From Dama dama (lineage: Eukaryota > Chordata > Mammalia > Artiodactyla > Cervidae), in NCBI RefSeq assembly GCF_033118175.1, contig NC_083699.1:33406001-33470000 (forward strand): 64,000 nt of DNA, given 5' to 3'. The translations under genes and the position numbers were made by a program. Of this stretch, positions 12,001-22,271 are shown piece after piece (the stretch's first letter is position 1; each line of letters opens with the position of its first letter). A model generated the notes under the pieces. That model saw only the letters and a list, made by a program, of their open reading frames with translations, did no database searches and was not told the origin of the DNA.

Positions 12001-15000
12001 TGTTAAAGACATAAAAGTGGGCAAAATTTTTAAAAAATATTTTCCATATTAAATGCATTTTCATATATTAGTGTTATTTAAACAATGATTTGCAAGAGAT
12101 TCTTTGAAAAATTTCACTCCTTTCTTAAAATAGAAATATAGTAGGCTTATGTTCTCTTCTTTCCCAAGGTACAAACTCTGAGCTGTCTAACCCATCTGAA
12201 ACTGAATCTGAGCGTAAAGACGAGCTGAGTGATTGGTCACTGGCGGGAGAAGATGACCGAGAGAGTCGGCATCAGCGTGACAGCAGGAGACGCCCAGGAG
12301 GAAGAGGCAGAAGTGTTTCAGGGGGTCGAGGTCGTGGTGGACCACGTGGTGGCAAATCTTCCATCAGTTCTGGTAGTCTTTTATATACTCTGTCAGAATC
12401 TTTTCTTTGTAAACAGTATAATTTCATAAAAGTTAATCCATTTCCCAGGACCCCCGCCCCCCGTTTTTGGAAGTTTCTCTTTTTGCTTAACTGTCTCAGG
12501 AAAACAGTAGAATATCTACATATATATATGCGTGCACACACACACACAACAACATCATAAGGAAAAGCACTATAGAGTGTCTCTCAGTGAAAGTTTAGCC
12601 AGAATATTCAGGTCAGAGTAATTTTAGTTGGAGCTGACTTCTCTGCTTCATTGGTCAGATGTTCAAACTTTGAACGCTTAGGTAATTAGAATTTTTTTTT
12701 CCCCTCTAGAATTTCTTGGGTTATATATTTCTGTTTGCCAGAGAGACCCAGATAATTCTAATGTATAGAGAAATATGCTGCTAAGTCACTTCAGTCGTGT
12801 ACGACTCTGTGCGACCCCATAGACGTCAGCCCACCAGGCTCCCCCGTCTCTGGGATTCTCCAGACAAGAACACTGGAGTGGGTTGCCATTTCCTTCTCCA
12901 GTGAGCGAAAGTGAAGTCGCTTAGTCGTGTCCGACTCTTAGCGACCCCATGGACTGCAGCCTACCAGGCTCCTCCAGCCACGGGATTTTCCAGGCAAGAG
13001 TACTGGAGAGGGGTGCCATTGCCTTCTCCATAGAGAAATCTAAATACCTTTGTATACAACTGAAAAGCATTTATTGCTACTCCACCACTTTGGAACAGGG
13101 AAAAACTGTGAAATCACCTTCTTTAAAAATCTTTTATTGTTTGAGGAATTCACCTGTAAAGAGGAGTGTCTAGAAGACTGAGATTTGAGATATAAGAAAC
13201 CTTTTACTCATTGTCTTTTTGAAAATTTAAATGCTGTAACTTAAGTGGTGGTGTAGGAGTTGACAGAATGTTCTTGCTTAGCATAATGGGCTGGGGAAAG
13301 ACTGTCAGGGATATAACCATAACAATTATTGTATGGAATTTGTAGGAAAACCACTGTTAATTTTTTTTTTAAAGTGAATCAAATCACATTTTTCAAAGAA
13401 CCTTTAAAAAAGTACTCTCTAGTTCTAGTGATAGTCTTCAAGTCCTAAGTTTATTTTATAGACTTTGAGGGAAATAGTTTTTATATTTTAGAACATTGCT
13501 CACTGTTACCAAGGTTTAACATTACAGTTTGCTGAATTTGAAAGTAAATGTACTTTACCTAGTGTTTATGATTAATGGATAAACTTAGTGTCTTTTACAA
13601 AGATGCTAGCTTGCTAGCTGTTACCAAAGGAAACTTAGGAAAAATCGTGATTAGGTGAATTTCTTCTATAATTTGATTGCTGGAAGCAATAATGCACATA
13701 GGTAAGATGGGTATTTTTTTTCCCCTATAAATTATGTCTTACAAACCTTTCCTTTCCCACTCTTACCCTACCATATCCCACCTATACTTTTTCTTTCTGG
13801 AGATGGGAGTACTAGTCAGCATTCATTCCCACATTTTCCTATAACCAGTTAGAATTTCAAACTTTTTAGTTTGCCTTTTTTTGTGTAGACTTCTTTTGCT
13901 TGCTTCAGTTTGTAATAATAGATTTCTGTTCTGTCATAGAGTGCAGGTGTTGAGTATTATTTGGAAGTATATTAGCTGAATATTTGTTTTCATTTTTATT
14001 TCTTTAGCCTCTATACAGAATTAGCTAGGAATGTGAATGTAAAAAGTAATGTGTAATAGTATACTAGTTACTAATGTTTTTAAGACAAGTCCAAGAGAAA
14101 TGGTAGAAAGCCAAGGTGTTCACTCATTTTGTTTTAATTTTTCATCATCATTTAAAGTTTTTCCATATTTGTTATCTTTCAGGTAAAATAGTGATACAGA
14201 AAACATTTTGTCTGAAGACAGAGGATGTATTTTTATTGGGGGAAAATTGAAGTTTATTATTAATTGATATAGTTCAATATAGGTCAAAACATTTCTAATA
14301 ACTGCAGCTCTCTTAAACAAATATTTCTTGCCTCTGACATGCATTTAGTGCTCAAAGATCCAGACAGCAATCCATACAGCTTACTTGATAATACAGAATC
14401 AGATCAGACTGCAGACACTGATGCCAGCGAATCTCATCACAGTACTAACCGTCGTAGGCGGTCTCGTAGACGAAGGACTGATGAAGATGCTGTTCTGATG
14501 GATGGGATGACTGAATCCGATACAGCTTCAGTTAATGAAAATGGGCTAGGTATGTAAGCATTTAGGGAAAAGATATATATTACCGTATACTATTGTTAAT
14601 ATACGATGCCTTTAAAAAAAATCAAACATATGCAATTCACAAATTGAATTTTTCCTAGTGTTTAAGTAGGTAGATGGCTTTGTGTCTGTCTTAAATGTCT
14701 AGTTTTCAGATTTGTATAGCCAGACTGTTTGAAACTGGGAGGGTTTATTAAAGTGCCCTTTAATGCCATTAAAACAATACAGATATTCAAACTGCGGGGC
14801 ACTTAATACTCTCAATCTTCTAAGCCAAAATTGGGCTTTCATCTTGCCTCTTTAAGTATTATTATAAATGACACTAATGAAGTGTGTATACTTTGCAGGC
14901 ATTGATTTCCAAAGCACTAAAATGTGATTAACTTTGGTAAAAACTAAACTCTGTTGGAGAGGAAAATTTTATTCCTGAATGACAAATTAAGTCTTAGAGT

Positions 15001-18000
15001 TTGTTTAATCAAGAGTTAAAAACCCTCTTAATTTCTGGATGATGATTCCATCTGTTAATCTAGTAGGAATGTTTAAAACTCCAAAAGTATTTTTCCTGTG
15101 AATAGCATGTATTGTTTTATCTTTCCTGTTTAATTAAAAGGTTCTTTCCCCTTAAATATTTGAAGGCAAGAAATTTTTTTTTTTTTTTTGCTTTGTTTTT
15201 TGCATTGTTTTTGTCAGAATAGTTTCATGGTGAACTTTGCAATTACAGATGATAGTGAAAAAAAACCCCAGCGACGCAATCGTAGCCGCAGGCGTCGTTT
15301 CAGGGGTCAGGCAGAAGATAGACAGCCAGGTAACTTGAGTGGACCTGTTGACAACACCAGGTCATAAGCATGAAAAAAAAAATGTCATGTGTCTGCTTTC
15401 TAAATATATTATACTTACATGTACACATGTGTGTATATACATTCAAGATGTGCATTGCATAAATTGTTTTCTCAACTAATAAGACTACTATTAAGAAAAT
15501 GCATTCTTCCTTCACACCGTAATGTAACCTGTCTAATTGAACTAATGTTGTGTCTCAATTTTTTTACATGAAAATACTGTTGAAAAGACCATTATTTTGT
15601 CCACTTGGCAGATTCTGCACACTTGAGTTGGGACCTGCTATTCCAGGGACTGTGTTGTAGCTTGTGATTTTGGATGATTGGCAAAACTGGACAGCTTTTG
15701 CATGGTGCCTGCTACTATATCTGGATTCAGCACCTCATTTTTGTGGGGGTTCTAGTACCCACAGTTTAAAAAATATAAATGAGAAAAATACTTGAAAGTG
15801 TCTTTTTCCTAATAAGAGGAATGCATGTTATGTTTTTGTTTATTGTAGTGTGATGCCTTTTCCCTTACACTTACTAACTATTCAAATTAATAGTACTTAC
15901 TTAGTTTTAGAATGTTAATTTAAGTAGATAAAATTTTTAGTAACTTAAAAGAAACTTGTTTGCTGTGTCTATACTATCTGGAACATAATTCCATTTCTTG
16001 TGTACAGAGAATCACATGTATATTCACAGTGGAGAAATTGTGTGCACCAGAAATAAATCCCTTTTGTTAAACTAATCAATTTTGCATTCTTTCCAAAGCA
16101 AATTCTTGTGTTTTTCCCCAAATAAAGAATATAAATTCTAGTATCTTTACTTAGTATTTTAAATTTAGTGGTTGTCGAGACATGTGAGAAAACTGATTAA
16201 GGGGATTAATTCCCATTCTTAGGGGGAAAAAAGTTCCTGTTTAAATTTAGTTGTAAATTTAAAAGAAATTAAATACTGTCACAATAGGTTTTGAGGAAAT
16301 GTTTCTTATTTTTTTATCTTCTTTTCTCTCTCTTTAGTGTTAGAAATATCTTTGGGATGAAGAGATTATATTTAGTTTGTGTTTTTGAAGCTGGCATAGC
16401 AGTGAATACCAGTTTCTGGCCATACTTTATAAATAAGGAAATTTAAGTTACTAGTATGTGCTTGAGATAGGATAAATTAAAACATAATTTAGTAACTAGG
16501 TGGATGGTGGTTCACTACTAAGTCAACGGACATAAAGGGAATAATATAAAAGGCTTTGATAAAGAAGAGGAAGAGATTTCTGCATGGTATTAATCAAAAC
16601 TTGAGTAATTGGAGTTCTAAATAATTTGACAATGATTTGTGTTCTCTACTGCATTTATTCCTGTTTTTACTCTGTTCTTTGGAAGTACTGATTTCCTCTT
16701 TAGAACTCATTGCCTTTCTCAGCCTGCCCCCAGCACACACACACATACACACCCACCCACCCACACACCCAGAAGATAGGATAGGTGAAACAAACACATC
16801 ATTTTCTCCTTTTGCTCTGGCGGCAGTTCTAGGAAGGAAGCGTCTATCTAAAAGTTAATGTCAGCATTCTCTGAAATAAACAGTTATTTAATTTGTTCAT
16901 ATTTGCTTAAAATTTCTTGTTGCCTTTAGTATTAATTAAGCAGTGAGTATTTACTATACTTAGCAAAGTGCAGCAGTGTACTGGTGTACAATTAATTAAT
17001 TTTGGATCCCTTAGAGGAAATTCTGGAGTCCAAATTACGCCACACAAATTGCCTCAATTTTTTTCCTAGATCTTATAAGTGCTTATCTGTTTTGAACTTT
17101 TAAGTGGCTTGCATTATGAGGACTAAAAACAGACTATTATCTGGCTATAGACAGGTTTTTCTCTGGATCAACTGAGGTTATTTTTAATTTTACCTCTGTT
17201 TGGTGGAGGATGGGCACTGGTTTTTACCTTTCCAGCTACGTGCCTGTTAATTGATAAACTGTATCAAAGTTCTATGTCTGCATAGTGGGCGAATGGTTCT
17301 AAGAATTACCGTAAGTTCAGATTTAGTAGTATGTGCGCCTGTGCATCAAGGTTTCCAGGTAGCTGAGTTCTTCCTGGTGTCACTGAAGGCTGAACCATGG
17401 AAACAGAATGAATTCGTCATGGTGCTCTCCAAACTACAATACTTCCTAGGATGCTTGTGGTTCCATATATGTAGACATAATAAAGAAATGGGTTTGATCC
17501 CTTTCCCCAGTTTTGGAAACCATTAAATTTATTTATAGATTCATTTACAGTGATTTTAAATGATTTTTAAAGCTCCAAAATGAGCATATTGAGTTTCTTA
17601 TAGAGGGAAAGGTCTAAGACATGAAACATCTTTTAGTGGTGTTTCTAAAGATGTTTATTAGTTCTGAATTAAGTTTTTTCCTTGAGATTTAAAAAGATTC
17701 ATATAATAATTCTATAAATTATTGAATCTTATAAAGATGTTAGCATTTTAATTCATAATTAAGAGAAATGAATTGTAAATACAGTCCAGTCTTATATTAA
17801 AATGATTTATGTAATTTGAACCTGATGGGTTAGTTCTCCCATGTATGTAGTGACTTAAGTTTATCGAAGTTTTAATTGTTACATAATTTACTTGCTCCCA
17901 TAATTTATACCATATTTTACATAATCAGGGATTTTTCTTCATCAGTTTCTGAGAGAAAATAAATTCTTTGAAAGGAAGAGACTTATTATTTTGATATTTC

Positions 18001-19896
18001 TTCAAATCAGTGAATTCTAAGTTGCAAGTCCTTGGAGAGAGAGTTCTGAGGTTTAAAATGAGGCCAGTCCCAGCAGACCAGAGGTAGTTTGTTGCCATTG
18101 GGTTGCTGGCAGGGTGTTAGTTTTGGTTAGTCTTTTCCCTTCTTTTCCCCAATCCCCACCACCATTGGAAATAGGTCAGTCCCTTGAGAGATTAGCAAAA
18201 CATGAAAAGGGGATAGTTACTGAATTAATGGTGGACATTTTCCACCATGATCATTGTCCACATTTTAAGATGGTGGACAAATCTTTAGTTTGCTTGAATT
18301 TTTCCATATTACTCAGAACAGTTTCTAGTGTGAAATATTAAAAAGGAACCATAAAACACACTTGGAAATCTTACTGTGCTTAAAAAAAAAAAAAAAAAAA
18401 CCAAAAACAGAACTATTAAATAATACCTGAGTAATAAAGTTTTTATACGTTTGATGAAAATTTCATATTGACGCATGCTACACCATGATCTGCACCCAAT
18501 TTACCCATCCCCCCCCCCCCCCCCCCCATAAGTGCAAACACTATCTGGGCTTAGAATGCGGCATTTCCTATTCTTAGTTGTGGGTTTTTATATCAAACTT
18601 ATCCCACAACTGTAGACTAACCAGAAGCAAATGGCTGGATTCTTGTGAAAGAGGACTTTAATCTAGGCGTCCTCTGTGTCCAGCCTGAAATATTCTACAG
18701 TCAGCACCAAACCACAGGCATATTTTTCAAACTTCATTTTTGGTTGGAGGTGGTACCCATCTTAAGAAAATTTTGAAATTGGGTAACCCACCATTAGTCT
18801 ATTTTAAAAGTAAAATTACTCTTTATCCATAAATAAACTTTAGAAATATTTTTTCAACACCTGTAATTTTTTTCTCATCTTCAACAGTCACAGTTGCAGA
18901 TTATATTTCTAGAGCTGAGTCTCAGAGCAGACAAAGAAACCTCCCAAGGGAAACTTTGGCTAAAAACAAGAAAGAAATGGTAAGGAGAATTTAACCTGTA
19001 GGTTTTGGCTTTTTTGGTTTTGTTTTTGTTATGGTTTAGTTTTATTTTTACTTCTTAACTTGTATGATCACTTGTTTCCCCAACTAGACCAGTAATATTT
19101 TAGTTAAAGACTACTCTTGATTTTGTTTTTGGCCCCAGGTAACTGAAGATATGCATGCTTGAGCCTGAAATACTTTTCAATTAGAATTAGAAATAGCATT
19201 TGTAAAAGATACTGGGCATAGAAACCGTTAACCTTAATTTGGGGAGCAATAGGCTGAATAGATCCTCTTCTTAGTGGTAGATAAAGACCTTTGTTTCAAT
19301 TTTTTGAAATATTTTAAGGGATTTGATACGTAAATTTGAGTTTGCAAAAAAGGTGAGTAAATAGGTGGTGGTTTGCCTTACTTAGGGTATTAACTGTTTA
19401 TGTCTTTTTATATGGTGAGTTTTCCAGTGGTTAAAATGAAATTAGGTGCAAGTTTTCAATAAACAGGTACAGATTCTTCCTGTGGCTTATGTATTGGTAG
19501 CCACTAGAGATAAAGAGTTGAAAGACCCAGAGAGGTGGAATACATTGGGGTTTTTGTTTTTGTTTTTTTTCCCTTTTTTTAATTTTAAGAATGTTTTAAT
19601 TCAGATCATTGTGGTATGTGAAACTAAAATTATTTATTAGCTAATTAATGTTTATGTAGTTATTTTCCTCCTCAGTTATAGATTTTATTTATAAAGAAGT
19701 TGAAAAAGTTGTCTCCCTTTGGCAGGCAAAAGATGTGATTGAAGAGCATGGTCCTTCAGAAAAGGCAATAAATGGCCCAACTAGTGCTTCTGGCGATGAA
19801 ATTTCTAAGCTACAGCGTACTCCAGGAGAAGAAAAGATTAATACCTTAAAAGAAGAAAATACTCAAGACGCAGCAGTCCTGAATGGTGTTTCATAA
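1..19896 (+). CDS. FXR1: FXR1, 3' half of the gene (spliced, partial at 5' end)
   Basis: FXR1 is a cytoplasmic RNA-binding protein of the FMRP family that binds mRNA and ribosomes and is needed in muscle and heart. The window holds coding exons at 1-7 (end of an exon), 5856-5942, 7205-7412, 12169-12372, 14349-14549, 15249-15329 (optional), 18888-18979 (optional) and 19726-19896. All introns are GT-AG and phases join without a break. Without the 81-nt exon, the exons after the first 7 bases give 320 residues, human positions about 302-621: end of KH2 ([13 protein letters not shown]), the leucine-type export signal ([12 protein letters not shown]), two arginine/glycine-rich stretches and an acidic, serine-rich tail ending VLNGVS. 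The upstream Tudor, KH0 and KH1 exons lie outside the window. Identity rests on near-complete agreement with mammalian FXR1; FMR1 and FXR2 differ clearly in this C-terminal part. Confidence 0.98.
376..640 (+). mobile_element. Bov-A2 SINE (dimeric), FXR1 intron 10
   Basis: Two head-to-tail A-units, each starting TTGGAGAAGGAAATGGCAAC and ending in a GACTGAAGTG-type 3' motif, with a terminal CAGCAGCAG tract. It is flanked by a perfect 9-bp target-site duplication, CTGATGCCA, at 367-375 and 641-649. Bov-A2 is restricted to pecoran ruminants and is moved by BovB machinery. Confidence 0.9.
1329..1541 (+). mobile_element. Bov-tA SINE, FXR1 intron 10
   Basis: A tRNA-derived head (GGCTTCCCTGGTGATTCAG) followed by the A-unit with GGAGCCTGGTGGACTACAG and a 3' AACAAC-type end. 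I see no convincing target-site duplication. The sequence is diverged, so it is not a recent insertion. Confidence 0.88.
2080..2577 (-). mobile_element. BovB LINE, minus strand, 3' part of an interrupted copy
   Basis: Reverse-strand BovB 3' region, from the 3' end near 2080 to the GACCAACCTAGACAGC region at 2577. It is one half of an older minus-strand BovB whose other half lies at 3708-4658. The two halves are contiguous in BovB order and are separated by the plus-strand copy at 2578-3698. Confidence 0.85.
2578..3698 (+). mobile_element. BovB LINE, 5'-truncated, inserted into another BovB
   Basis: BovB is an RTE-clade LINE of ruminants. This copy starts near the reverse transcriptase region (AGAAAAGGCAGAGGAACC) and runs to the GACTGAACTGAA 3' end. 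An open stretch at 2701-3183 reads reverse transcriptase including [20 protein letters not shown] and the catalytic motif RYADDT. A second open stretch at 3261-3692 reads the C-terminal region ([14 protein letters not shown] and later [13 protein letters not shown]). A deletion of about 45 bases near 3258 and frame breaks inactivate it. A 9-bp duplication, CTAGGTTGG, flanks it at 2569-2577 and 3699-3707. Confidence 0.9.
3708..4658 (-). mobile_element. BovB LINE, minus strand, upstream part of the interrupted copy
   Basis: Reverse-strand BovB reverse transcriptase region, broken by stops and frame changes. Fragments such as [19 protein letters not shown] and [13 protein letters not shown] are readable. 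Its active-site codons read Ala-Asp-Asn instead of Ala-Asp-Asp, so the copy is dead. It ends within BovB near 4658 and continues at 2577 beyond the nested copy. Confidence 0.87.
4680..5855. other. FXR1 intron 10, end; no feature seen
   Basis: AT-rich intron sequence with a C-run near 4932-4943. I see no clear repeat, RNA gene or additional exon. Confidence 0.5.
5856..5942 (+). CDS. FXR1: FXR1 exon 11 (KH2 domain end)
   Basis: This 87-nt exon encodes 29 residues starting [13 protein letters not shown] and ending HIAYLK, the last strand and helix of the second KH domain. The acceptor is TTTTCTTACAG and the donor is GTTTGT at 5943. It is phase 0 at both ends, so skipping it would keep the frame but damage KH2. 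Exon numbers here follow the human gene, in which the muscle exon is number 15. Confidence 0.96.
6235..6332 (+). repeat. Intronic direct repeat, copy 1
   Basis: About 95 bases beginning TACTAATGCTCATCTGTAAA and ending GTTGGCACGTGATGGTTA, repeated in the same orientation at 6919-7013 in the same FXR1 intron with roughly four in five bases matching. Part of it resembles the 3' portion of a MIR/L2-type repeat. Confidence 0.7.
6919..7013 (+). repeat. Intronic direct repeat, copy 2
   Basis: Second copy of the element at 6235-6332. It retains CATCTGTAAACATT, the GAAGGAGA core and TATATTGTATACCTGTAG. It lies 190 bases upstream of FXR1 exon 12. Confidence 0.7.
7205..7412 (+). CDS. FXR1: FXR1 exon 12 (export signal and first RG-rich stretch)
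   Basis: This 208-nt exon encodes 69 residues plus one base. It begins [20 protein letters not shown], the region carrying the leucine-rich nuclear export signal in the FMRP family, and ends in an arginine/glycine stretch ([16 protein letters not shown]). The acceptor is CATTATAG. The donor at 7413 is GTAAAA and lies directly before an A run and a T run (7415-7431), an unusually weak and A/T-structured context. It joins in phase 1 to 12169, completing a Gly codon. Confidence 0.96.
7440..9590. other. FXR1 intron 12, first part; no feature seen
   Basis: AT-rich intron. Short open stretches, such as one on the minus strand at 8574-8756, lack any recognisable domain. No repeat could be named by eye. 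The remainder of the intron to 12168, apart from the SINE at 9597-9814, is the same. Confidence 0.5.
9597..9814 (+). mobile_element. Bov-tA SINE, FXR1 intron 12
   Basis: A tRNA-derived head (GGGATTTCCTGGTGGCTCAG) joined to the A-unit and ending ACTCAACAACAACAG. It is flanked by a 7-bp duplication, ATTATAG, at 9590-9596 and 9815-9821. It lies in the sense direction between exons 12 and 13. Confidence 0.9.
12169..12372 (+). CDS. FXR1: FXR1 exon 13 (RGG box)
   Basis: This 204-nt exon starts in the Gly codon shared with exon 12 and encodes [20 protein letters not shown] followed by the RGG-type region ([19 protein letters not shown], then [10 protein letters not shown]). RGG boxes of this family bind structured RNA such as G-quadruplexes, and arginines here are methylation targets in FMRP-family proteins. 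The acceptor is TTCCCAAG and the donor GTAGTC at 12373 is weak. It ends one base into a Val codon. Skipping would keep the frame and remove the RGG box. Confidence 0.96.
12775..13029 (-). mobile_element. Bov-A2 SINE, minus strand, FXR1 intron 13
   Basis: A dimeric Bov-A2 in reverse, starting with the reverse complement of the AGC-rich 3' tail (TGCTGCTAAGTCACTTCAG). A perfect 10-bp duplication, ATAGAGAAAT, is at 12765-12774 and 13030-13039. It begins about 400 nt past exon 13. Confidence 0.92.
14349..14549 (+). CDS. FXR1: FXR1 exon 14 (basic cluster and serine-rich segment)
   Basis: This 201-nt exon encodes [20 protein letters not shown], an acidic stretch, then a run of arginines ([14 protein letters not shown]) and SVNENGL. 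The arginine cluster resembles a nuclear or nucleolar targeting or RNA-contact patch. The acceptor is GCATTTAG and the donor GTATGT at 14550. It ends one base into a codon that becomes Val (joined to exon 16), Asp (joined to exon 15) or Gly (joined directly to exon 17), so this boundary is the branch point for the isoforms. Confidence 0.96.
15249..15329 (+). CDS. FXR1: FXR1 exon 15, 81-nt muscle-type alternative exon
   Basis: This optional cassette of exactly 27 codons encodes [20 protein letters not shown] and then QAEDRQP. In mammals it is included mainly in heart and skeletal muscle isoforms and carries a basic motif described as a nucleolar targeting signal. The acceptor AATTACAG is preceded by a 16-T run at 15174-15189. 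The donor is GTAACT at 15330. It is phase 1 at both ends, so inclusion keeps the frame. A GCATG motif lies 39 nt past its end. Confidence 0.95.
15368..15372 (+). promoter_or_regulatory. GCATG, possible RBFOX splicing element downstream of FXR1 exon 15
   Basis: GCATG lies 39 nt past the muscle-type exon. The hexamer TGCATG follows at 15699-15704, 15832-15837 and 16581-16586. RBFOX proteins bind (U)GCAUG and promote inclusion of an upstream exon in muscle and neurons. Position fits; binding is inferred. Confidence 0.4.
18381..18527. repeat. Homopolymer pair (A run, then 19-C run) upstream of FXR1 exon 16
   Basis: An A run at about 18381-18400 and an uninterrupted C run at 18509-18527, both in the intron before exon 16. 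Long C runs are rare and unstable. They bind PCBP-type proteins, so a splicing effect is possible but unproven. Confidence 0.8.
18888..18979 (+). CDS. FXR1: FXR1 exon 16, 92-nt frame-switching exon
   Basis: This alternative exon of 92 nt encodes [20 protein letters not shown] and then [11 protein letters not shown]. Its length is not a multiple of three. Inclusion gives the long C terminus. Skipping joins exon 14 to exon 17 in another frame, reading G-K-R-C-D and a stop at 19740-19742, which matches the 539-residue human isoform. The acceptor is CTTCAACAG and the donor GTAAGG at 18980. A TGCATG lies 172 nt past the exon end, and a 19-C run sits about 360 nt upstream. Confidence 0.95.
19726..19896 (+). 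CDS. FXR1: FXR1 exon 17, terminal coding exon
   Basis: This is the last coding segment: 56 residues beginning [18 protein letters not shown] and ending AAVLNGVS, with TAA at 19894-19896. The acceptor is CCTTTGGCAG. It is read in two frames depending on exon 16. The alternative frame stops after five codons at 19740-19742. It differs from the human protein by apparent conservative changes (D to E in GDEIS, E to D in NTQDA), as expected for an orthologue under constraint. Confidence 0.96.
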
Positions 19897-20780
19897 ACTG
19901 AAGAAGTTCCTAGTTTACAGTTCTTTTACATTACATTTTACAATAGTGCTTGTACAAGCTTGCCAAAGATAGAATATGGATCGCCAGTCTTTCCATCGCA
20001 CTTTCAGTTCCTCCATTTGGAATTCAGAAAGGGGAGGGATCCTGAAGAAATCATATGTTAAACATACTTTGACACCTACTGTGTTATATATCATCAGATG
20101 TGCCTTGAGAATAGTATATGTAACATTAAAAAAAGTTGCTGGCTATAGGAAATGTTATTTTGTTTTCAAAATATGGCAGAGATGGGGGGAGGTGGGTGGG
20201 GTGGGATCCCTAACCTAATATTCTTTATGAAAGCATTAGCTGCTTTTGTTACATTTTTAATAATATGCAACCACTTCTTCACCTGAGGAAAACTAGAATG
20301 AAATGCAGTCTAAGATATTTTGCACTGAATTGTAATTTCTTCATTAGTTTTAGTCTGGAAACTGGTCTGTTTTAATGTGTTTTAAAAATGCTGTATTGTA
20401 GAGGAAAATCTGCAGACCACTGGAATACATTTGTTAAACACTCATCTGCAGGGACACTGGGTGTTATTGGCAGTGACTGTTCTACATTGAGGCTTTGTTT
20501 GGTTTATTTATTAAAGTGTACAGTATTTAAAAAATCAAACATAGCTTTAGTTAAAACACTAAACTGAATTAGTCATGTCCATTCAGACATAACCTGAACT
20601 ACTGAAAAGATCAATTTCCAGAAGGTTTATTCTGTATAAACTACATGTTAGTCTTCAGTAGAGTATCTTTTCTTTTTTCTCCCTTTTTTCTTTTTTTTTT
20701 TTTTTTTGGTTTTGATTGTTTGATGTGCAATATGTTTTTGTATGCAGGTAGTAAATAAACTTTTGATCTTCCATTTGCTG
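19897..20780 (+). other. FXR1: FXR1 3' UTR, proximal part
   Basis: Non-coding sequence directly after the FXR1 stop. It is AT-rich, contains a pyrimidine run (about 20676-20707) and ends near the first canonical poly(A) signal at 20754-20759. The UTR probably continues in longer transcripts: further signals occur at 21422, 23832 and 26685, and there is no other gene before DNAJC19. The end given is an inference from the signal, not a mapped cleavage site. Confidence 0.75.
20754..20759 (+). terminator. AATAAA poly(A) signal, first canonical for FXR1
   Basis: AATAAA 858 bases after the FXR1 stop, preceded by T-rich sequence and followed within 50 bases by T-rich tracts, the usual arrangement for cleavage. 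An ATTAAA variant at 20510-20515 is a weaker alternative. Confidence 0.5.
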
Positions 20781-22220
20781 ATTTTTAACTTTCTACTTTT
20801 TAAACAAACTGTTGAAAAGTAGTTGGACCTACCTAAAGGCCTAGAGTAGTATTCTGATTGCTTTTTAAGATGCATTTAAACTTGTTCATAAATAGTATTA
20901 AAATATTAATTGTCATTTTGTAATGAATCCTCTGAAGTCTTAGTACTTAAAAATTTAGTATGTTAGAATAGAATGGTTTAGGGAATTGGTCTCAGAGATT
21001 TGATATTAGGAAAGTCTTTGTAACAAAATTCTAGTCATAGGCAACTTTTGGAAGGCAGTGAGGTAAAATCCAGAATTTTACTTTTGCCTTTGATTCTTCA
21101 TTATTTTTATAAAGTATAATGAACAGTTTTTAAATAAGAAATGTCACTGATTTTTGGTTTTCAAGGTAATAACTTTAAAGGTTCTCATATTAATGATTGG
21201 ATTGTTTTGTAAATATTTTGTCCAGATGGCTTAATGTTAGGAATATACAAACTTTTACACAAAGTAAAAGTTCGCAAGTTTGATGATAATGTGGATTTGT
21301 GGGAGGGTTTTGCTCCACAATATTACATAAAGACTACTGAGCAAGAAGAGGGAGCCCTTTTGTTCACTTGGGATCTGAGAAGTATTTTTATGTGCATAAC
21401 TTTTGTTAATTTGTTATGTGCATTAAAAAAAACTTAAGTGATTTTACAACTGAAGGATAATTCAGGGTGTAGCTAAAAATATTTGTCAGGTCAGTGTATA
21501 TAAACCTTAGCCCTCAGATTTATTACTGGTGAGGTTAAGCTGTGATAATATCAAATGCTTTTTCCTAAAACCCTAATAATGGAAAATTTTAAAGTAAGGT
21601 GTAGTGTGAACAGTGCAGTCTTTGGACTTTAAAAACAAGTAACACTTTTGGCTTTTTTATTCTTCTCTTCAATAGTAGAATTATAAATTGAGGTATGGGA
21701 ATTTTCAGTAATCTCCAAATTGGTAAATATGGCAAAAAGAAAATGATTTTTCATTTTCTTCCAGGTAGTAGAATCTATTCATGAAAATCCTCCTTGTTCT
21801 GTAAAGACTGGTTCAATGAGAAAGGAAGAAACACAAAATCATCTTAAAAGTGGAGTTAGCCCAAGGAATTTTTTAGAACTGACAACCGTATTCTAGGATA
21901 TAAATATTAAGATTTCATTTTTTTACAAATGACTAATCCCAATATCCTTTAAAAATACATACTATAGCATCATGATAGGCTCTTTTTTTAAAATACCATA
22001 TGCTCAGATTTAGAAGTGAAAAGCCCAGTCCCCAAAGGTAACTATTCTTTATAGAGGTAGCCTTCCAAACTTTGAGAGAGGTGCATCTTTTTTGGCTATT
22101 AGTTACATGAAATGTTGCTATGGGAGAATTTGCCAGCCTCTGTGACCCCCTCCCATCCCCCCACCAATTCTCTGCAAGAGAATTCTCACCAACTTTCTCT
22201 GCAGGTTAAATACTGTTTTA

Positions 22221-22222
<2 letters not shown>

Positions 22223-22264
<42 letters not shown>
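22223..22264. repeat. (AT)n microsatellite, about 21 units
   Basis: A pure AT alternation with further ATAT-rich sequence after it, 2.3 kb past the FXR1 stop, in the presumed long 3' UTR or just downstream. Confidence 0.9.
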
Positions 22265-22271
<7 letters not shown>

